Origin: Chloroflexota bacterium
GTDB lineage: Bacteria > Chloroflexota > Limnocylindria > QHBO01
Assembly (NCBI GenBank): GCA_040902225.1
Contig: JBBDXT010000004.1
Location: 256,376-320,375, forward strand
Reading direction: 5' to 3'
Length of the DNA stretch: 64,000 nt
The position numbers and the translations under genes are program-made. The notes under the pieces are model-generated. The model did not search any database and was not told the origin of the DNA. It was given only the letters and a program-made list of their open reading frames with translations. Position 1 is the stretch's first letter. Every line of letters starts with the position of its first letter. Positions 61,254-64,000 of the stretch are shown in pieces.

Positions 61254-62015
61254 ATGCGGATCGCCGTGCTCGCCGACCTGCACGCCAACCTGCCCGCCCT
61301 GCATGCGGTGCTCGACGACGTGCTCGTGCTCGGCTGCGACACGATGTGGTGCGTCGGCGACATCGTGGGACGCGGCCCGCACCCCGCCGAGGTCGTGGAT
61401 GAGCTGCGTGCCCTTGCCGTGCCGACCATCCAGGGCAACTGGGACGATGCGGTTGCGCTGCACCGCGAGCAGCCGGGCGTGGCCTGGCCGGATACCGAGT
61501 CCGAGGCCGCCGGGCAGGTTTCGCTGGCGTGGACGATCCGGCAACTTTCCGATGAACAGCGCTCGTGGCTGCGGCAGCTGCCGGGCAAAGAGCGGATCGC
61601 GATCGACGAGCGCTCGGTGCTGCTCTTCCACGGCTCGCCGACGCGTCAGAACGACTACCTGTGGAGCGACCGGCCGAGCCGCGTCTTCGCCCGCGTGGTG
61701 AGCGACCAGGGCGATGATCTGCTGTGCTTCGGCAACACGCACGAGGCCTTTCATCGGCTGGTGGGCGAAAGCCACTTTGTCGCGGCTGGATCCGTCGGCT
61801 GCGGGACGCCGGACGACATGAGCGCGCAGTACGCCGTGATCGACATCGCGGGGCCGGAGCTGATGGTCAACTTCCGATCGGTCCCGTATGACCACTTCAG
61901 CGTCGATGCGGACATGCAGGCGGCCGGCCTGTCGCCGCTCCTGTTGCGGGTGCCGCCTTCGTCGCACGTGGCGCTCGACGCCGAGGCCGAGCACCTGGTC
62001 GAGGCGCAGCGCTAG
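61254..62015 (+). CDS. Calcineurin-like metallophosphoesterase (YfcE-type)
   Basis: The 253-residue protein starts MRIAVLADLHANLPALHAVL and carries the metallophosphoesterase motifs GDIVGRGPHP, GNWDD, LLFHGSP and GNTHEAF, completing the two-metal site. Family members hydrolyse phosphodiesters or phosphomonoesters; the substrate is unknown. The long upstream open frame is discarded because it lies in mrp. A GAGAAT box ends seven bases before the ATG. The stop shares CTAG with the convergent permease gene. Confidence 0.87.
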   Translation: MRIAVLADLHANLPALHAVLDDVLVLGCDTMWCVGDIVGRGPHPAEVVDELRALAVPTIQGNWDDAVALHREQPGVAWPDTESEAAGQVSLAWTIRQLSDEQRSWLRQLPGKERIAIDERSVLLFHGSPTRQNDYLWSDRPSRVFARVVSDQGDDLLCFGNTHEAFHRLVGESHFVAAGSVGCGTPDDMSAQYAVIDIAGPELMVNFRSVPYDHFSVDADMQAAGLSPLLLRVPPSSHVALDAEAEHLVEAQR

Positions 62016-63091
62016 GTCTCCTGCCCCTCCTTGGCGTATGGACGACCAACCGCGGCCGGCGGCACGCTGCGCCCAACCGCGCCAGCCAGGACGATGATGG
62101 TGACCACGTACGGCAGCACGCCGTAGAACTGGTCGGGGACGGCGCCCAGCACCTCTCCCAGCCCCGCCAGCTCCCCGGTCGGTGGAATGAGCCCCACGGT
62201 TCGCCCGAACGCATCGGCGCCTGCGAAGAGGAGCGCGGCGCCAAAGGCCCCTATCGGCGTCCAGCGCCCGAAGATGACGCAGGCCAGCGCGATGAATCCA
62301 CGGCCCGCGGTCATGCCGTTCTGGAACGAGCCGGTCTGCTCGAGGGTCAGGAAGGCACCAGCCAGGCCGGCGAAGACGCCACCCAGGATCACGTTCCGGT
62401 AGCGCAGCGCCAGCACGCTGATGCCAAGCGTGTCCGCCGCTCTCGGGTGCTCACCCACGGCCCGCGTGCGAAGCCCCCAGCGCGAACGGAAGAGGAGGAC
62501 CTGCACCACGATCACGAAGGCGATGAGCGACATCGCGATCGGCCCTTGCTTCAGGAACATGTTGAACAGCCATCCCACCGCCGGCAGATCGGTCAGCCAA
62601 TCCGGGGGACGCCAGGTCTGGAACGTGCCCGCCCCGAGCTGCGGATTGGGCGAGATGAAGATGCGATTCAGGTACCCGGTCAGCCCCAGGGCGGCGATGT
62701 TGATGATCGTGCCGCTGATGATCTGATCGGTCCGGATGGTGATCGACAGCCAGGCGTGGAGCAGTGACAGGAGAACCGCGACTGCCACGGCCACCGCCAC
62801 GCCGAGGAGGATCGGTGGCGTCACGCCAAAGGGCCCCGAGGTGTCGAACTCGACTGAACCAGCGGCGAAGCCGGCCGCCACGAAGCCGAAGAAGGCAGCC
62901 ATCAGCATCATGCCCTCGATGCCGATGTTCACCACGCCCGAGCGCTCGTTCATGATCCCGCACAGGGCACCGAAGGCCAGCGGCACGGAGATGGCCAGCA
63001 TGATCGGTGCGATGCTCGGCCCGATCTGAACGATGTAGGCCACGAACTGGACGAAGAGCCCGATGATCGGGATCCCGTAGAGGAACTCCAT
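62012..63091 (-). CDS. ABC transporter permease, nucleoside type (NupQ/YufQ-like)
   Basis: The 359-residue permease has about ten helices and the BPD_transp_2 pattern of nucleoside/simple-sugar importers: GALCGIMNERSGVVNIGIEG, SITIRTDQIISGTIINIAAL, GEHPRAADTLGISV and AGGFIALA-like GRGFIALACVIFGRWTPIGA. Paired permeases of this type carry nucleosides in B. subtilis and other bacteria. It lies two bases after the other permease gene on the same strand. DeoC and the ADA-like protein in the window fit nucleoside uptake. Confidence 0.88.
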   Translation of the reverse strand: MEFLYGIPIIGLFVQFVAYIVQIGPSIAPIMLAISVPLAFGALCGIMNERSGVVNIGIEGMMLMAAFFGFVAAGFAAGSVEFDTSGPFGVTPPILLGVAVAVAVAVLLSLLHAWLSITIRTDQIISGTIINIAALGLTGYLNRIFISPNPQLGAGTFQTWRPPDWLTDLPAVGWLFNMFLKQGPIAMSLIAFVIVVQVLLFRSRWGLRTRAVGEHPRAADTLGISVLALRYRNVILGGVFAGLAGAFLTLEQTGSFQNGMTAGRGFIALACVIFGRWTPIGAFGAALLFAGADAFGRTVGLIPPTGELAGLGEVLGAVPDQFYGVLPYVVTIIVLAGAVGRSVPPAAVGRPYAKEGQET

Positions 63092-63093
63092 CG

Positions 63094-64000
63094 TCAGGCC
63101 GCCCCGCCGTAGGTGCGGGTCACCGTCTGCAGCTCATCCACGACGGCACCGCGCTTGGCGCGGATGCGGAAGATGGTGCGCACGATGATGTCCGCCGCCA
63201 GGAACAGGAGGATCACGGCCTGGATGACGTCGATGATCTCAACGGGGACGCGCTCGCGGATCTGCATCAGAGCGGAGCCGGCGCGCATCACGCCGAAGAG
63301 CACCGCCGAGAACAGGATACCGACCGGGTGAGCTCGTCCCAGCAGGGCGACGGTGATCGCGTCGAAGCCTACGGAGGTCGAGTACGAGGCGGAGATGAAG
63401 TGGCTGATCCCCAGCACCTGTGTGGCACCGGCCAGGCCGGCCAGCAGCCCGCACAGCGACATGGTGAGGATGACGAGGCGACCCGGGCGCATGCCGGCGT
63501 ACAGCGCGGCGCTTGGATTTGCGCCGACGGTGCGGATCTCGAAACCCAGCACGCTGCGGAACAACAGCAGGTAGGCCAACGGCACGGCCGCCAGGGCGAA
63601 CAGGATGCCAAGGTGGCCGCTGCCACCAGCGCGACCGATGATCACCGGCAGCTCCGCGTTCAGCACATCGCCCGTCCTGGCGAAGCTCGCGCCCGGGGTC
63701 GCGAGCGGGCCTGTCACCAGGAATGCGATCAGCGCGGCGGCAATGAAGTTGAGCATGATGGTCGTCACGACCTCGTGGGCGCCGGTCCACGCCTTCAACG
63801 CGCCCGGGATGAAGCCATACGCGGCACCCGCGAGCATTCCCGCACCGAGCGCGGCCGGGATGGCGAGCCAGGGTGACGCGCCGGCCACGGTTGCCCCGAC
63901 GCCGGCGGCACCCAACGCGCCCATCAGGAACTGCCCGTTGGCGCCGATGTTGAACAGCCCGGCCTTGAAGCCGATCCCCACCGACAGGCCGGCCAGGATC
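63094..64000 (-). CDS. ABC transporter permease, nucleoside type (NupP/YufP-like), 5' end outside window
   Basis: About 300 residues of a second BPD_transp_2 permease are visible: GLSVGIGFKAGLFNIGANGQ near the window edge, GALKAWTGAHEVVTTIMLNF, EIRTVGANPSAALYAGMRPG and a C-terminal helix pair. The open frame runs to the window end without a start, so the N-terminus, and probably the ATPase and lipoprotein genes, lie beyond 64,000. It pairs with the downstream permease to form the heterodimeric channel. Confidence 0.88.
   Translation of the reverse strand, partial: ILAGLSVGIGFKAGLFNIGANGQFLMGALGAAGVGATVAGASPWLAIPAALGAGMLAGAAYGFIPGALKAWTGAHEVVTTIMLNFIAAALIAFLVTGPLATPGASFARTGDVLNAELPVIIGRAGGSGHLGILFALAAVPLAYLLLFRSVLGFEIRTVGANPSAALYAGMRPGRLVILTMSLCGLLAGLAGATQVLGISHFISASYSTSVGFDAITVALLGRAHPVGILFSAVLFGVMRAGSALMQIRERVPVEIIDVIQAVILLFLAADIIVRTIFRIRAKRGAVVDELQTVTRTYGGAA

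Overview
The window is 64 kb of chromosomal DNA, about two-thirds G+C, densely packed with genes on both strands. There are no rRNA or tRNA genes, insertion sequences, phage genes or CRISPR arrays that I can see. The gene mix suggests a free-living, aerobic, Gram-positive-like bacterium, most likely a high-GC Chloroflexota lineage (Limnocylindria/Ellin6529-type), with an actinobacterium as the alternative. Pointers are a Ni-superoxide dismutase with its maturation protease, a LytR-CpsA-Psr protein, a bifunctional PGI/PMI, a deoC-ALDH-ALDH cluster, a CGNR regulator and many start codons lying just downstream of a -10 box. The taxonomic call is inference.

Layout. 1-5.0 kb: the 3' half of mfd, a small convergent hypothetical gene, and aconitase. 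5.2-7.6 kb: a membrane-bound PAS-PAS-GGDEF-EAL protein. 7.7-11.6 kb: apt, a GNAT acetyltransferase, ahcY and metK (purine salvage and the methyl cycle). 12.7-17.2 kb: a GDP-mannose module (manC, DUF374 acyltransferase, phosphohexomutase, PGI/PMI). 17.2-20.6 kb: a SWIM protein, then a cobalamin riboswitch driving btuF-btuC-btuD. 20.6-22.9 kb (minus): trpS and an AI-2E-type permease. 23.0-33.7 kb: birA, an ECF sigma factor, a small membrane protein, and a tightly overlapped fatty-acid operon accD-accA-accB-like-fabD-accC-fabZ-fabF-accB-fabH-fabG. 33.8-34.7 kb: sodN-sodX.

34.7-40.3 kb: a small receiver-like protein, deoC, an ECF sigma factor coupled to an O6-alkylguanine-DNA methyltransferase, and an ALDH/cupin/truncated-ALDH operon. 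40.3-42.9 kb (minus): an NRAMP-like transporter behind a PRC-barrel/MgtE_N/CBS protein. 43.1-44.1 kb: a CGNR regulator divergent from a complete small transcription unit for a 53-residue protein. 44.1-50.5 kb: polX, a membrane protein, a small zinc-ribbon ORF, a TPR protein with an acidic tail, and a 940-residue methylase-like protein. 50.6-56.6 kb: csoR, then the operon PIG-L deacetylase, ABC exporter, YyaL-like protein, LCP protein. 56.6-64 kb: a CcsA-like protein with a zinc-ribbon membrane protein, an ADA-like deaminase, a second PIG-L protein, Mrp/ApbC, a metallophosphoesterase, and two nucleoside-type ABC permeases, the last running off the window.

How it fits together. BirA, AccA/B/C/D and most of the FAS II enzymes lie together, so malonyl-CoA supply and elongation should be co-expressed. 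The operon carries two BCCP-like proteins, one with glycine where the biotin lysine should be, which resembles plant BADC regulators; this is the most interesting candidate in the window. DeoC, the ALDH pair, the ADA-like protein and the nucleoside-type permeases point to nucleoside scavenging. AhcY, MetK, Apt and B12 uptake support the methyl cycle. Other notable points are the NRAMP/MgtE_N pairing (possibly Mg2+), a recurrent near-leaderless promoter layout, and four convergent gene pairs that share the tetranucleotide CTAG as overlapping stop codons.
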